A stretch of DNA of 64,000 nt, from the NCBI RefSeq assembly GCF_900103005.1, contig NZ_FMWL01000002.1, forward strand, positions 1 through 64,000. Direction: 5' to 3'. The translations under genes were made by a program, and so were the position numbers. The notes under the pieces were generated by a model that searched no databases, had not been told where the DNA came from, and saw nothing but the letters and a program-made list of their open reading frames with translations. Shown piece after piece: positions 35,799 through 43,798 of the stretch. This DNA is from Acidaminobacter hydrogenoformans DSM 2784. GTDB taxonomy: Bacteria; Bacillota; Clostridia; Peptostreptococcales; Acidaminobacteraceae. The stretch's first letter is position 1. Every line of letters begins with the position of its first letter.

Positions 35799-35842
35799 TT
35801 GTTTATTTAATGATAATTTATCTATAATTGTAATAATTACAG
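35799..35842 (+). promoter_or_regulatory. Promoter with PerR-like box for the selenoperoxiredoxin
   Basis: TTGTTT (35799-35804) and TATAAT (35823-35828) are 18 bases apart. Directly overlapping the -10 end is TTGTAATAATTACAG (35828-35842), whose inner 13 bases form a perfect palindrome with a single central base. It matches the 7-1-7 Fur/PerR operator layout and agrees with the PerR consensus TTATAATNATTATAA at 11 of 14 defined positions. Repression relieved by peroxide would suit the downstream peroxiredoxin. Confidence 0.55.
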
Positions 35843-36078
35843 TTTGTAGATATAATTAATGGGTAAATAGTCATTGATCAACATCTTCTATAGCTGATGC
35901 TTAATCTGCTATAGATCCCTGATCCTTCATTGACAAAATAAAATTCGAGAAAGGGGAGATGGATTGAATGCCAACACCATTTAAGGCCGGATGCCAAAGA
36001 CCGGCCGGTACCACACTTGCTGCAACCACAGAGGAAACTAAAGCCCCAGAAATGGACAAAAAGGAGGACAAACAATTT

Positions 36079-36684
36079 ATGATCAAAGTCGGCGCACCTG
36101 CACCGGATTTCGAGTTGCCGGGATATCTGAACGGAGAATTCTCCAACTATAAGCTTTCTGAATACAAAGGCAAATGGGTCTTTGTCTGTTTCTATCCAGG
36201 CGACTTCACTTTTGTCTGAGCCACCGAAGTGTCAGCGGTCGCTGACGAATTCCCAGAGCTTCAGAAGCTTGGTGTAGAAGTCCTGTCAATCAGTGTCGAC
36301 AGCATTTATGTTCACAAAATGTGGGAAGACAATGAGCTTTCCAAAATGGTCGAAGGCGGAATTCCATTCCCTATGCTTTCAGACCAGAATGGCAATGTTG
36401 GACGTCTCTATGGCGTTTATAATGAAGAAGCTGGCGTAGAAGCGCGTGGCCGCTTCATTATTGACCCAGACGGCATTGTTCAGGCTTACGAAGTTCTCAC
36501 TCCTCCAGTTGGCAGAAACGTCGCTGAGTCCCGCCGCCAGATCCAGGCCTTCCAGCTCGTCAGAGCTTCAAAAGGCACTGAAGCTACACCTTCCGGATGG
36601 CAGCCAGGCAGAGCGACCCTTAAGCCAGGTCCAGATCTTGTCGGCAACGTCTGGAAAGTATGGAAAGTTGAAGACGGAAAATAG
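36079..36684 (+). CDS. prxU: Selenocysteine-containing peroxiredoxin (PrxU type)
   Basis: A 201-residue AhpC/Prx-family thiol peroxidase read through an in-frame TGA at 36217-36219 as selenocysteine 47. The frame continues without a break, and U47 falls exactly on the peroxidatic position of the PxxxTxxC motif (YPGDFTFV-U-ATE). No cysteine follows, and the usual C-terminal VCP motif reads ATPSGW, so it is a 1-Cys-type enzyme needing an external reductant. The ATG at 36079 has AAGGAGG 11 bases upstream and places Sec at 47, as I recall for clostridial PrxU. An ATG at 35968 with AAGGGGAG would add 37 unusual residues. A SECIS-like hairpin lies right after the TGA. SelA, SelB and SelD must be encoded elsewhere. 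Confidence 0.9.
36217..36246 (+). promoter_or_regulatory. Recoded UGA and bacterial SECIS-like hairpin
   Basis: The TGA codon (36217-36219) is followed 11 bases later by a perfect 6-bp stem GTCAGC/GCTGAC (36231-36236 with 36241-36246) capped by GGTC. Bacterial SelB recognises a short stem at this distance with an exposed G-U in the loop; the fdhF element of E. coli also shows a GGUC apex. Confidence 0.75.
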
Positions 36685-36752
36685 TTTGCGGTTTGAACCC
36701 GTCGCTTAAGGAGCTCGCGCCCCTGCAAGCAACATGTTCATGCAAGTGAAAA

Positions 36753-36784
36753 ACGCCCTGGGGAAGAATCTCCAGGGCGTTTTA
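36753..36784. terminator. Terminator between prxU and lexA
   Basis: ACGCCCTGG (36753-36761) pairs with CCAGGGCGT (36772-36780), followed by TTTTAA on the plus strand; the minus side has only a short A/T stretch. It lies between convergent prxU and lexA and may serve both. Confidence 0.75.
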
Positions 36785-36834
36785 ATGTGTTTGGTTTTAA
36801 AATAAAACGAGGTGAATTTGACCTCTTAATGACT

Positions 36835-37497
36835 TTACATTTTTCTGAAGACACCTTTGACAACGCCGAGAATGGACACTTCGTCTACAATGATAGGCTC
36901 CATGGAAGGGTTCTCGGGTTGAAGCCTGTAATTTCGCTTTTCCTTGTAGAAGGTTTTTACTGTAGCGCTGTCTTCAATCAGAGCGACGACAATGCTGCCG
37001 TTGGCTGCGTCCTGCTGTTGACGTACCAGCACGTAATCCCGGTCAAAAATGCCCGCTTCGATCATACTTTCGCCTTGGATCTGGAGCATAAAATAGTCGC
37101 CCTCAGACACAAAAGAGGAGGGGATAGGGAAGCGGTCCTCAATATTTTCTACAGCGAGTATAGGTTTGCCTGCGGTGACCTGGCCCACTACCGGCACAAA
37201 TGCGGTGTGACGCTGAAGATCAATAATTTGCTGTGCGCTGACCTCTGCAGCCGCTCCATTTTTTCTGTCTCTATTGTCTTGATCCTCTATAATAGTAATC
37301 GCACGGGGCTTCGTTGGATCCCGGCGAATAAGGCCCATTTTTTCCAAATCTCCAAGATATCCATGAACCGTGGATGGCGACTTTAAATTGACTGCTTCAC
37401 AGATTTCACGGACTGAAGGTGGATAACCTTTGGCCTGAATCTCTTGCCGGATGAAATCATAAACGGCGCGCCTTCGCGGCGACATAGTGTTTTTCAT
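36835..37497 (-). CDS. lexA: SOS repressor LexA
   Basis: A 220-residue repressor/autoprotease. Start at the ATG at 37497, 7 bases after GGAGGGG. Residues 1-65 are the winged HTH ([24 protein letters not shown]). The self-cleavage site is A109-G110 (VTAGKP), and the catalytic pair is S144 (GESMIEAG) and K181 (ATVKTFY). Cleavage is stimulated by RecA filaments; recA is at 45983. Two LexA boxes lie in its own upstream region. Confidence 0.96.
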   Translation of the reverse strand: MKNTMSPRRRAVYDFIRQEIQAKGYPPSVREICEAVNLKSPSTVHGYLGDLEKMGLIRRDPTKPRAITIIEDQDNRDRKNGAAAEVSAQQIIDLQRHTAFVPVVGQVTAGKPILAVENIEDRFPIPSSFVSEGDYFMLQIQGESMIEAGIFDRDYVLVRQQQDAANGSIVVALIEDSATVKTFYKEKRNYRLQPENPSMEPIIVDEVSILGVVKGVFRKM

Positions 37498-37621
37498 TTC
37501 GAGCCCCTCCATTTCCGTTATTTTAGCTACAGTATACCATAGATTTGGTGGGGGTTCAAACATAAGTTCTATTTATATTTTATTGCATATCTCGCATTAT
37601 CAATGCCTCTATAAGTTTTTT

Positions 37622-37635
37622 GATACATTTGTTCT
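37622..37635. promoter_or_regulatory. LexA box 1 (lexA side)
   Basis: Minus-strand AGAACAAATGTATC, a one-sided match to the AGAACAAATGTTCT palindrome seen at recA. Confidence 0.65.
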
Positions 37636-37662
37636 TATTTCTCTTGGTCAATCACCACAAAT

Positions 37663-37676
37663 AAAACATTTGTTCT
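37663..37676. promoter_or_regulatory. LexA box 2 (lexA side)
   Basis: Minus-strand AGAACAAATGTTTT, differing from the recA palindrome at two end positions. It probably covers the lexA promoter. Confidence 0.7.
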
Positions 37677-37685
37677 AAATTTTAC

Positions 37686-37714
37686 TTTACACCGAACAAA
37701 TGTTTGTGTATAAT
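37686..37714 (+). promoter_or_regulatory. yneA-like promoter with LexA box 3 in the spacer
   Basis: TTTACA (37686-37691) and TATAAT (37709-37714) are 17 bases apart. The spacer is occupied by CGAACAAATGTTTG (37693-37706), so bound LexA would block polymerase directly. Confidence 0.8.
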
Positions 37715-37727
37715 AGAATCAAGATAC

Positions 37728-37741
37728 AGAACAAACGTTTG
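37728..37741. promoter_or_regulatory. LexA box 4 over the yneA-like ribosome site
   Basis: AGAACAAACGTTTG overlaps the start of the GGAGGTG ribosome site of the divergent gene. It is a second operator for the same transcript. Confidence 0.7.
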
Positions 37742-37755
37742 GAGGTGCAATACCC

Positions 37756-38217
37756 ATGACACATACCATGACAGCAGCAACAGCATCCGGCACTTTTCAC
37801 CGCAGCGGCAGCCGCTTAAAGGAAAAGACTATTGCCATACCTTCTGGCATCCGTCCTGAGGGTTGCACACCGCAAAAACGTCCTGTGTCAAAGCAACGTA
37901 CATACGCTCGCAGGAACGCCCGTAAATCAATCCCTGCAGGCTTTTGGATGGCACTGTTTGCTTGGATCATTGCCATCTTCATCATGAGCGGCAATCTCAA
38001 TGAAACCTTTTCGCTCGCTGAACCCAAACCACAGCTTATGGAGATCCAGGTTGAAAAAGGGGACACCTTATGGGGGATCGCGCAGGCGCTTAATAATACA
38101 GTTTTTAATCATGAACACGATCTGCGTTATCTCATTTATGTTATTGAAGAACATAACGGCCTGAACAGTCCAATCATTCAGCCAGGTCAAATCCTTAAGA
38201 TTCCTCTGGATTTGTAG
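37756..38217 (+). CDS. yneA: YneA-like SOS cell-division inhibitor with LysM domain
   Basis: A 153-residue protein divergent from lexA. Residues 1-60 are basic and cytoplasmic, 63-80 form one membrane helix (FWMALFAWIIAIFIM), and about 97-151 make a LysM peptidoglycan-binding domain (VEKGDTLWGIAQ, PIIQPGQILKIP). Position, LexA boxes and domain plan equal Bacillus YneA, which delays septation during DNA damage. The N-terminal cytoplasmic part is much longer than in YneA, so function is inferred mainly from context. Confidence 0.75.
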   Translation: MTHTMTAATASGTFHRSGSRLKEKTIAIPSGIRPEGCTPQKRPVSKQRTYARRNARKSIPAGFWMALFAWIIAIFIMSGNLNETFSLAEPKPQLMEIQVEKGDTLWGIAQALNNTVFNHEHDLRYLIYVIEEHNGLNSPIIQPGQILKIPLDL

Positions 38218-38251
38218 GTTTTGTAGGACGTTCAAATTTCAAAGCAAAAAA

Positions 38252-38289
38252 ACAGCACATTATCCCAATAAAAGCGGGGTAATGTGCTG
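38252..38289. terminator. Terminator between yneA-like gene and recombinase
   Basis: CAGCACATTATCCC pairs with GGGGTAATGTGCTG. It serves the convergent genes. Two copies of a TTTAGGNATTTTCTTTAT unit follow (about 38299-38335). Confidence 0.75.
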
Positions 38290-38332
38290 ATTATTTATTT
38301 AGGTATTTTCTTTATTTAGGCATTTTCTTTAT

Positions 38333-39550
38333 TCAATCTTCTTCAGTACTTTCCTGTACTTCATTCTCAGACACAGACTCCGTATTTTCGCTACCCTCCG
38401 GAAGCGCTTTGTAATTCGAGCGGATGCCCTTGTCAAATTCGTCCAGCAGCTCGTATTTGTTGACAATCTCCCGCTTGAGATTCTTTCTGTGAGCCGCATA
38501 GAGCTGTGTCGTCGTGACATTGTCGTGATCCAGGAGACTCTGAACATCATAAATGGAAAAGCCATACTCAATCAGGGAAGACGCTGCTGTAGCCCTGAGT
38601 TTATGTGGGCTGTAGCCATCCTCCCGCGCCGTTCCAAGGGGGATAGAGGTGTACTTCTTAACCAGCTGCCGGATGGCCTTAACCGTCATCCTGGTGCCCT
38701 GCAGGGATAAAAACAGCGCGTCCTCCTGGCCATCCTGAGGCTGGAGCTGTTTGCGCTCAAGCTCTATATAATCCTTGAGCACAGACTCAATGGACCGGTT
38801 GACAGGCATATTGACTTCCTTGCCGCGCTTTCTGTAAATCTTGAATTCGCCACGGCCAAAATGGAATGAGCTTAGGTTGAGCTGTTCAAGCTCACTCAAA
38901 CGCAGTCCATAAGTTGTAAAAAGCATCAGAATGGCTTTGTCACGATATTTTGTTTTCTGCCAGTATTGAAGCTCTTTTTCAGTCAAGCCTTTACCGGTTT
39001 CCACGGCGTCCAGCATGACCGCGACCTCATCTATTTCCAATTTTTTTATGGCGTCCGGTTGAGGCTTTGGAAGCTTGATTGGATTAAAGCCGTCTGTAAT
39101 ATTTCGCTCAATGAGGCCTTCACGGTAAAGATATTTGAAAAAGACACTTAAACTGGATCTTTTGCGTCCAAGGGATTTACTGTGATTTTCCATCAAGTAA
39201 TCATTCTCTTTGCCTGAGACAACGTATCTGGCGCAGTATTCACCCATATAATAGTTGATGTCCCTGGCGTGCAGCTTATTCAGGGTCTCCAGCTCAATTT
39301 GAGAGGGTTCCTCCGCGGCAGTCATCCGGGTTTCATTGACTATATACCGAAGAAAGAACTCCAGATCTCTAAGATAGGCCAAACGGGTATTCAAGGAAAC
39401 AGCGTTCTTCAAATAAGTAAAATAGGGGCTTAAATAATGGGGGAGTTTGTGTTCAATAGCTTCACAGAGTTCAATGCGGTCATTTTCCTGGAGGACAATG
39501 TTGTCAGGCTTTGAGGATTTATTGTGGATTTTAATGGTTTTACGGCTCAT
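38333..39550 (-). CDS. XerC/XerD-like tyrosine recombinase
   Basis: A 405-residue integrase-family protein. Start at the ATG at 39550 after GGAGGTAAATTC. The N-terminal SAM-like domain spans about 30-160. The catalytic domain has Arg in TTYGLRLSELEQL (near 217), HKLR (near 315), LLDHDNVTTTQLY with the nucleophile Tyr near 349. A polar acidic tail of about 40 residues follows. No integron, phage or excision genes are nearby, and a stable partner of lexA/yneA in Clostridia is possible. Whether it resolves chromosome dimers or does another job is not clear. Confidence 0.85.
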   Translation of the reverse strand: MSRKTIKIHNKSSKPDNIVLQENDRIELCEAIEHKLPHYLSPYFTYLKNAVSLNTRLAYLRDLEFFLRYIVNETRMTAAEEPSQIELETLNKLHARDINYYMGEYCARYVVSGKENDYLMENHSKSLGRKRSSLSVFFKYLYREGLIERNITDGFNPIKLPKPQPDAIKKLEIDEVAVMLDAVETGKGLTEKELQYWQKTKYRDKAILMLFTTYGLRLSELEQLNLSSFHFGRGEFKIYRKRGKEVNMPVNRSIESVLKDYIELERKQLQPQDGQEDALFLSLQGTRMTVKAIRQLVKKYTSIPLGTAREDGYSPHKLRATAASSLIEYGFSIYDVQSLLDHDNVTTTQLYAAHRKNLKREIVNKYELLDEFDKGIRSNYKALPEGSENTESVSENEVQESTEED

Positions 39551-39927
39551 TGAATTTACCTCCAAAAGGTTGGGCTTCGGGGATACAGTACAACACGTCA
39601 TAAGGATAAATATAAATCTGTTGAAACACAGGATTACAGCATCTCTAAATTTGACGAAATACTGCGAAGCGCAGTGATTGAATTCAACTAAAGCCAATCA
39701 GCATCTGCGCTGACAGCTGATAGCTGACAGGTGAGAGCACGGGATAAGAACGCCATGGACTGACAAGAATAACGCCATAGCACTATAAACCAAAAACCCG
39801 GAAAACCCAGGGAAATCATAATCCAATTATAACGTTATTATTTTCCCCGGTCAACTATTCCCTAAATATACATTTAAAGAATAGTTGAAATAGAAAGCTA
39901 TAGCCCGCTTTCGCGGGCTATCTGTGC
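39551..39927. other. Gene-free gap with inverted repeats
   Basis: No gene is seen. CAACTATTC (39852-39860) and GAATAGTTG (39879-39887) form a 9-bp inverted repeat with an 18-base AT-rich centre. GCTGACAGCTGATAGCTGACAG lies further left (about 39708-39731). The purB terminator ends the gap. The inverted repeats could be recombination or binding sites for the adjacent recombinase, but this is only a guess. Confidence 0.4.
39900..39921 (-). terminator. Candidate terminator after purB
   Basis: ATAGCCCGC pairs with GCGGGCTAT across a 4-base loop. The T-run on the minus strand is weak (AGCTTTCTATTT). Confidence 0.6.
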
Positions 39928-41358
39928 TTATACCTTCAAATCCTGCGCCTGAACCAACTCTGCTTCGTGACGCTTTAAAATTGGATTAATCTCATTCTCC
40001 ACAAATTCTACAACTTGCTCCGGCGCGCGCCCAACATAGTTTTCAGGCTTTAATATTTCTTTGAGCGCAGCTTGATCCAGCTTAAAGAAATCATCCTTTA
40101 ATATACGCTCAATCAAATCATTGCTTCGACCATAAATCTTAACTTCCTTGCCAGCTTCCATTGAATGCACTCTGATGCGCTCATGCAGATCCTGGCGGTC
40201 TCCGCCGGCCTTAACGGCTTCCATGATGATATTTTCTGTCGCCATAAACGGCAGCTCAGCTTCGACGTGGCGTCGAATCATTTCCGGATAAACCACCAGA
40301 CCTGTTACCACATTCAGCGCGATATCCAGACACGCGTCAATAGCCAAAAATCCTTCAGGAATGGAAATTCTGCGATTGGCAGAATCATCCAGTGTTCTTT
40401 CAAACCACTGTGTACTTTGAGTCATAGCACTATTTTGCGCATTCGCGATTGCCAAACGGCTGAGAGACGCTATACGCTCAGAGCGCATAGGATTTCTCTT
40501 GTAAGCCATTGCCGAAGAACCAATCTGATGCTTCTCAAAAGGCTCTTCAACTTCTTTGAGATGCTGCAGCAGACGCATATCATTTGTCATTTTATGCAAA
40601 GACTGACCAATTTGCGACATTGCATTCAAGACTCTGGAATCCAGCTTTCTTGAATAGGTTTGACCGCTGACAGGAATAGATGCTTCAAAGCCAAATTTCG
40701 AAACGACAAGACGGTCTAAGGCCTTAACTTTTTCATGATCCCCATCAAACAAGCTGAGAAAGCTTGCCTGAGTACCTGTTGTCCCCTTCACGCCCCGCAT
40801 TCTGAGCGTTTGAATGGCAAACGTGACTTCTTCATAATCCAGCAGCAAATCCTGCATCCAGAGTGCTGCACGCTTGCCTACGGTTGTCAGCTGAGCTGGC
40901 TGAAAATGCGTAAATCCAAGGGTTGGCAGATCCTTATATTCCAGAGAGAAAGCTTTAAGGCCCGCGAGCAGACTCGCCAGCTTTCTTTGGATCAGTTCCA
41001 AAGCTTCCTTCATGACGAGAATATCTGTGTTGTCCCCTACATAGGCACTGGTCGCACCCAAATGAATGATCGCTCTTGCCTCTGGGCAAGCATCCCCATA
41101 AGTATGGACATGTGCCATAACATCATGTCGCAGTTTTTTTTCATAGGCGGCTGCCAGCTCAAAATCTATATCCTCGACATGAGCTCTCATAGACTCCAGC
41201 TGTTCCTCCGTAATCGAGAGACCAAGCTCTTTTTCTGCTTCTGCCAGCGCAATCCAAAGCCGTCTCCAAGTTGAGAACTTCTTTTGACTGGAAAAAATCA
41301 TGGACATTTCTTTACTGGCATAGCGGGTAATCAATGGATTTTCATATACTTCACTCAT
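39928..41358 (-). CDS. purB: Adenylosuccinate lyase
   Basis: A 476-residue fumarase-superfamily enzyme acting at two steps of purine synthesis, cleaving SAICAR and adenylosuccinate. The signature [16 protein letters not shown] is intact, and [12 protein letters not shown] and [18 protein letters not shown] match the family. It stands alone without other pur genes. Its promoter carries PurR-type boxes. Confidence 0.96.
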   Translation of the reverse strand: MSEVYENPLITRYASKEMSMIFSSQKKFSTWRRLWIALAEAEKELGLSITEEQLESMRAHVEDIDFELAAAYEKKLRHDVMAHVHTYGDACPEARAIIHLGATSAYVGDNTDILVMKEALELIQRKLASLLAGLKAFSLEYKDLPTLGFTHFQPAQLTTVGKRAALWMQDLLLDYEEVTFAIQTLRMRGVKGTTGTQASFLSLFDGDHEKVKALDRLVVSKFGFEASIPVSGQTYSRKLDSRVLNAMSQIGQSLHKMTNDMRLLQHLKEVEEPFEKHQIGSSAMAYKRNPMRSERIASLSRLAIANAQNSAMTQSTQWFERTLDDSANRRISIPEGFLAIDACLDIALNVVTGLVVYPEMIRRHVEAELPFMATENIIMEAVKAGGDRQDLHERIRVHSMEAGKEVKIYGRSNDLIERILKDDFFKLDQAALKEILKPENYVGRAPEQVVEFVENEINPILKRHEAELVQAQDLKV

Positions 41359-41386
41359 ACAGGCACCTCTTTCAGCTCTATTTTAT

Positions 41387-41454
41387 CGAACATTTACTAT
41401 CGATTTGTGTATTAAGTTCGTTTTTATTATACCGAACTTTTAATACGGATTCAA
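41387..41454 (-). promoter_or_regulatory. purB promoter with PurR-type boxes
   Basis: Minus-strand TTGAAT (41454-41449) and TATAAT (41431-41426) are 17 bases apart. Three CGAAC cores surround it: CGAAC at 41387-41391, its inverse GTTCG at 41416-41420, and CCGAAC at 41432-41437 within the spacer. The first two are inverted with about 18 bases between the 3-base box ends, which is the layout of Bacillus PurR operators (consensus AWWWCCGAACWWT). Single boxes match at 11 to 12 of 13 positions. Confidence 0.6.
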
Positions 41455-41487
41455 GTCATCCTGAAAGGTTAATCCTTTTCAAAAATT

Positions 41488-41518
41488 AAAAAGCCCTGGA
41501 TCTTTTCAGATCCAGGGC
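41488..41518 (-). terminator. Intrinsic terminator after the cold-shock gene
   Basis: GCCCTGGATCT pairs with AGATCCAGGGC, followed on the minus strand by TTTTTAATTTTT. Confidence 0.9.
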
Positions 41519-41531
41519 AGTCTTCACAAAA

Positions 41532-41732
41532 TTATCTTACGATTTCAATGTTTTCAGCTTGTGGGCCTTTTTGACCTTGAGCAACGTCAAACGTTACCGC
41601 TTGGCCTTCTTCAAGAGTTCTGAAACCAGTTGAATTGATTTGTGAGTAGTGAGCAAAGATATCCTTGCCATCTTCTGCAGTGATGAAACCGAAACCTTTG
41701 TCTGCGTTAAACCATTTTACTGTACCATTCAT
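41532..41732 (-). CDS. csp: Cold-shock protein (CspA family)
   Basis: A 66-residue single-strand nucleic-acid-binding protein with the RNP motifs [11 protein letters not shown] and [16 protein letters not shown] lies before the ATG. The transcript carries a leader of about 130 bases, as usual for cold-induced csp mRNAs. Confidence 0.97.
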   Translation of the reverse strand: MNGTVKWFNADKGFGFITAEDGKDIFAHYSQINSTGFRTLEEGQAVTFDVAQGQKGPQAENIEIVR

Positions 41733-41872
41733 AATGTGTACCTCCTAATTTTTAGTCTTAAACCTTTGCAATGAATATAACAGAGACTTTTTAAAATTAG
41801 GGGGACCAATGAATGCTCACCAATTCTAAAAACACATGTCAAATCATTTGCTCTTAATTTAAGCAACAACTT

Positions 41873-41901
41873 ATGATACCATCTGAGCAGACAAATGTCA
41901 A
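41873..41901 (-). promoter_or_regulatory. csp promoter
   Basis: TTGACA (41901-41896) and TATCAT (41878-41873) on the minus strand are separated by 17 bases. The gap to the start at 41732 would be an untranslated leader, and it accounts for most of 41733-42008. Confidence 0.7.
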
Positions 41902-42008
41902 ATATTTTTGACAAATATTTTACATTTACACGAAGCTTCAAGGCTTAAGGTCATGTTGATCAGACAGTTTACAAGAGCCGTTCTAATAGAGTTTACTCAA
42001 CGGCTTAT

Positions 42009-43316
42009 TTACTCAGAAGTACTATCCTCCTCAAAAAACTCATCAATCAACGCGTCTGGCAAATCATGTCCAAACGCCTCAGCAGCCAGTTTTCCAAGCA
42101 GCTGATAGTAGGATGGCGCAATGGTAGGATGATAGCTCTGGGGATGTTGAACTTTACCAAGCGCTTTCAACAAATCCAGAGAACCACGAGCGGATAAGGC
42201 GCGTTGATCCAGACAGGCACAAGCTTCATTCAGATGCTCACGAGCATATTTATAACCTTTTCTCAGTTCAGAAGCCATGTGTAGGACATGGGCGGTGAAC
42301 AGTTTATCATATTCTGCCTCGTCCTGAACCTCATCCAGCAGCTTCATGAACCATAGCGCACTGAGTTCTGCGCTGTGAGCGGTCAGGTGTCTGCCGCAGC
42401 GCTCCAGCGCCATCTGCAAATAATTTAAAGTCTCCCGGCCTGCGTCTTCATGCTCTGATAATTTAGCTCTGGTCAGCAGCAGCTCAGGCACCATGGCGTC
42501 ATTACCTCTCAGTAACCGCTCTGCCGTCTCAAGCTCAACGTGACAGGCCTGAATATCTCCTGCGGTTAAGGCTGAATAGAGCTTTGCTCGCCCCTTTGAC
42601 GCCTCTGACAGTGCCGCATCTTCTGCTTGATTGAAATAACGCCGTGCAGCAGAAGCTTCTCCAGACACTAAAAGCGCACGTCCTGCCAATAAGATCAGCT
42701 CAGATCTCCGTTCTGGATCATTGACAGAACCTGAGCAGATTGAAAAGCTATTCAGATCTCGTAACAACTTTTCTTTTGTGGACGTTTTCCTCTCGATCCA
42801 GATCATCCTGGCAAGAAGCATGGCTTTAAGCTCAAAGTCGTCCGCTTTGAGATCCAACTCATTCAGGCATAGCAAACCTCTGTTTAGATAGGCAAGTGCC
42901 TTTTCATTTTCCCCGCATGCATCACGATATAAAGACAATCCGTAATAAACTTTTGCCATAAAAATTGGCACCGCATTGCAGGACTTGGCAAGTTCATGCA
43001 GCACCTCAGACATCTGCAGCTCACAAAGCCTGTCATAGCTGCACAGCTCGATCATGTATCGATCTATCAGTTCTTCCACTTGCGCCTGATCTGACTTATA
43101 TAGATTTCTGAAATCCTGCCCTAACTCCCGGGTCAACCGGATTTTAAATGTGCTCGACCCTAAATTCTTGTGTGTCAGATATTGATCCACGGAGGATTCG
43201 CTCATATCTATTTTTTTTGCGAAGGTTTTCAAATCTCCGTAATCCAGTTGAATCCGCTCTCGAATCTGAAGTCCTGGAGACTTGACGACTAAATCATTTT
43301 TCTTGAGTCTTTGCAT
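42009..43316 (-). CDS. Unrecognised regulator-like protein: N-terminal HTH plus helical repeats
   Basis: I do not recognise the family. The 435 residues have no signal or membrane segment. Residues about 28-58 (DLKTFAKKIDMSESSVDQYLTHKNLGSSTF) look like a Cro/XRE-type helix-turn-helix. The remaining 350 residues are alpha-helical with TPR-like pairs, such as AKVYYGLSLYRDACGENEKALAYLNRGLLCL and LLAGRALLVSGEASAARRYFNQAE. This plan recalls peptide-sensing RRNPP regulators or stand-alone TPR regulators, but no short signal-peptide gene is evident beside it. It is flanked by csp and spoVS. Confidence 0.6.
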   Translation of the reverse strand: MQRLKKNDLVVKSPGLQIRERIQLDYGDLKTFAKKIDMSESSVDQYLTHKNLGSSTFKIRLTRELGQDFRNLYKSDQAQVEELIDRYMIELCSYDRLCELQMSEVLHELAKSCNAVPIFMAKVYYGLSLYRDACGENEKALAYLNRGLLCLNELDLKADDFELKAMLLARMIWIERKTSTKEKLLRDLNSFSICSGSVNDPERRSELILLAGRALLVSGEASAARRYFNQAEDAALSEASKGRAKLYSALTAGDIQACHVELETAERLLRGNDAMVPELLLTRAKLSEHEDAGRETLNYLQMALERCGRHLTAHSAELSALWFMKLLDEVQDEAEYDKLFTAHVLHMASELRKGYKYAREHLNEACACLDQRALSARGSLDLLKALGKVQHPQSYHPTIAPSYYQLLGKLAAEAFGHDLPDALIDEFFEEDSTSE

Positions 43317-43450
43317 ATCTGGTTCACCTACCCAACCTCAACCTCATGACTGTGCGCAATCTACAAATGTTGACAAGAATACAACTGGTTTACATATAAA
43401 AAGCAGGAAACTGGTACATCAAACGGGCACCAATTTCCCACTATTCATCA

Positions 43451-43711
43451 TTATTTTGGCTGTACAATCAATTTAATCGCTGTTCTCTCTTCTCCATCAA
43501 TTTCAATGTCAGTAAATGCTGGAACACAAACCAGGTCAATACCTGATGGGGATAAAAACCCTCTTGCTATGGCGATTGCTTTTACAGATTGGTTGATGGC
43601 GCCTGCGCCAATAGCTTGAATTTCTGCATGTCCATGCTCCCTAATGACACCCGCGAGTGCACCTGCAACTGCATTGGGATTCGAATGTGATGAAACTTTT
43701 AGAACCTCCAT
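43451..43711 (-). CDS. spoVS: Stage V sporulation protein S, copy 1
   Basis: An 86-residue Alba-like protein starting MEVLKVSSHSNPNAVAGALA after AAGGAGGGC. SpoVS affects spore-coat assembly and septation in Bacillus. It is about three-quarters identical by eye to the neighbouring copy. The 87-base gap between them has no terminator, so they may share a transcript. Confidence 0.93.
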   Translation of the reverse strand: MEVLKVSSHSNPNAVAGALAGVIREHGHAEIQAIGAGAINQSVKAIAIARGFLSPSGIDLVCVPAFTDIEIDGEERTAIKLIVQPK

Positions 43712-43798
43712 ATCTGCCCTCCTTACTGAATCGGATCCCATATTAGTGGGTGTATGACTTGATACCCTTTTGTCAGTTATTTAAGCTCAATTCTTGTT

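Noticed and set aside
36217-36219. TGA read as a nonsense mutation or sequencing error in a peroxiredoxin pseudogene
   Set aside because: The stop is a TGA at exactly the catalytic Cys position, the frame remains conserved afterwards, and a SECIS-like stem follows. Selenocysteine is the simpler reading.
38296-38335. Short tandem repeat TTTAGGNATTTTCTTTAT as a possible array
   Set aside because: There are only two copies in AT-rich terminator-flanking sequence, too little to be a functional array.
43370-43398. Plus-strand promoter TTGACA with CATATA at 17 bases
   Set aside because: No plus-strand gene follows it; all genes here read on the minus strand.
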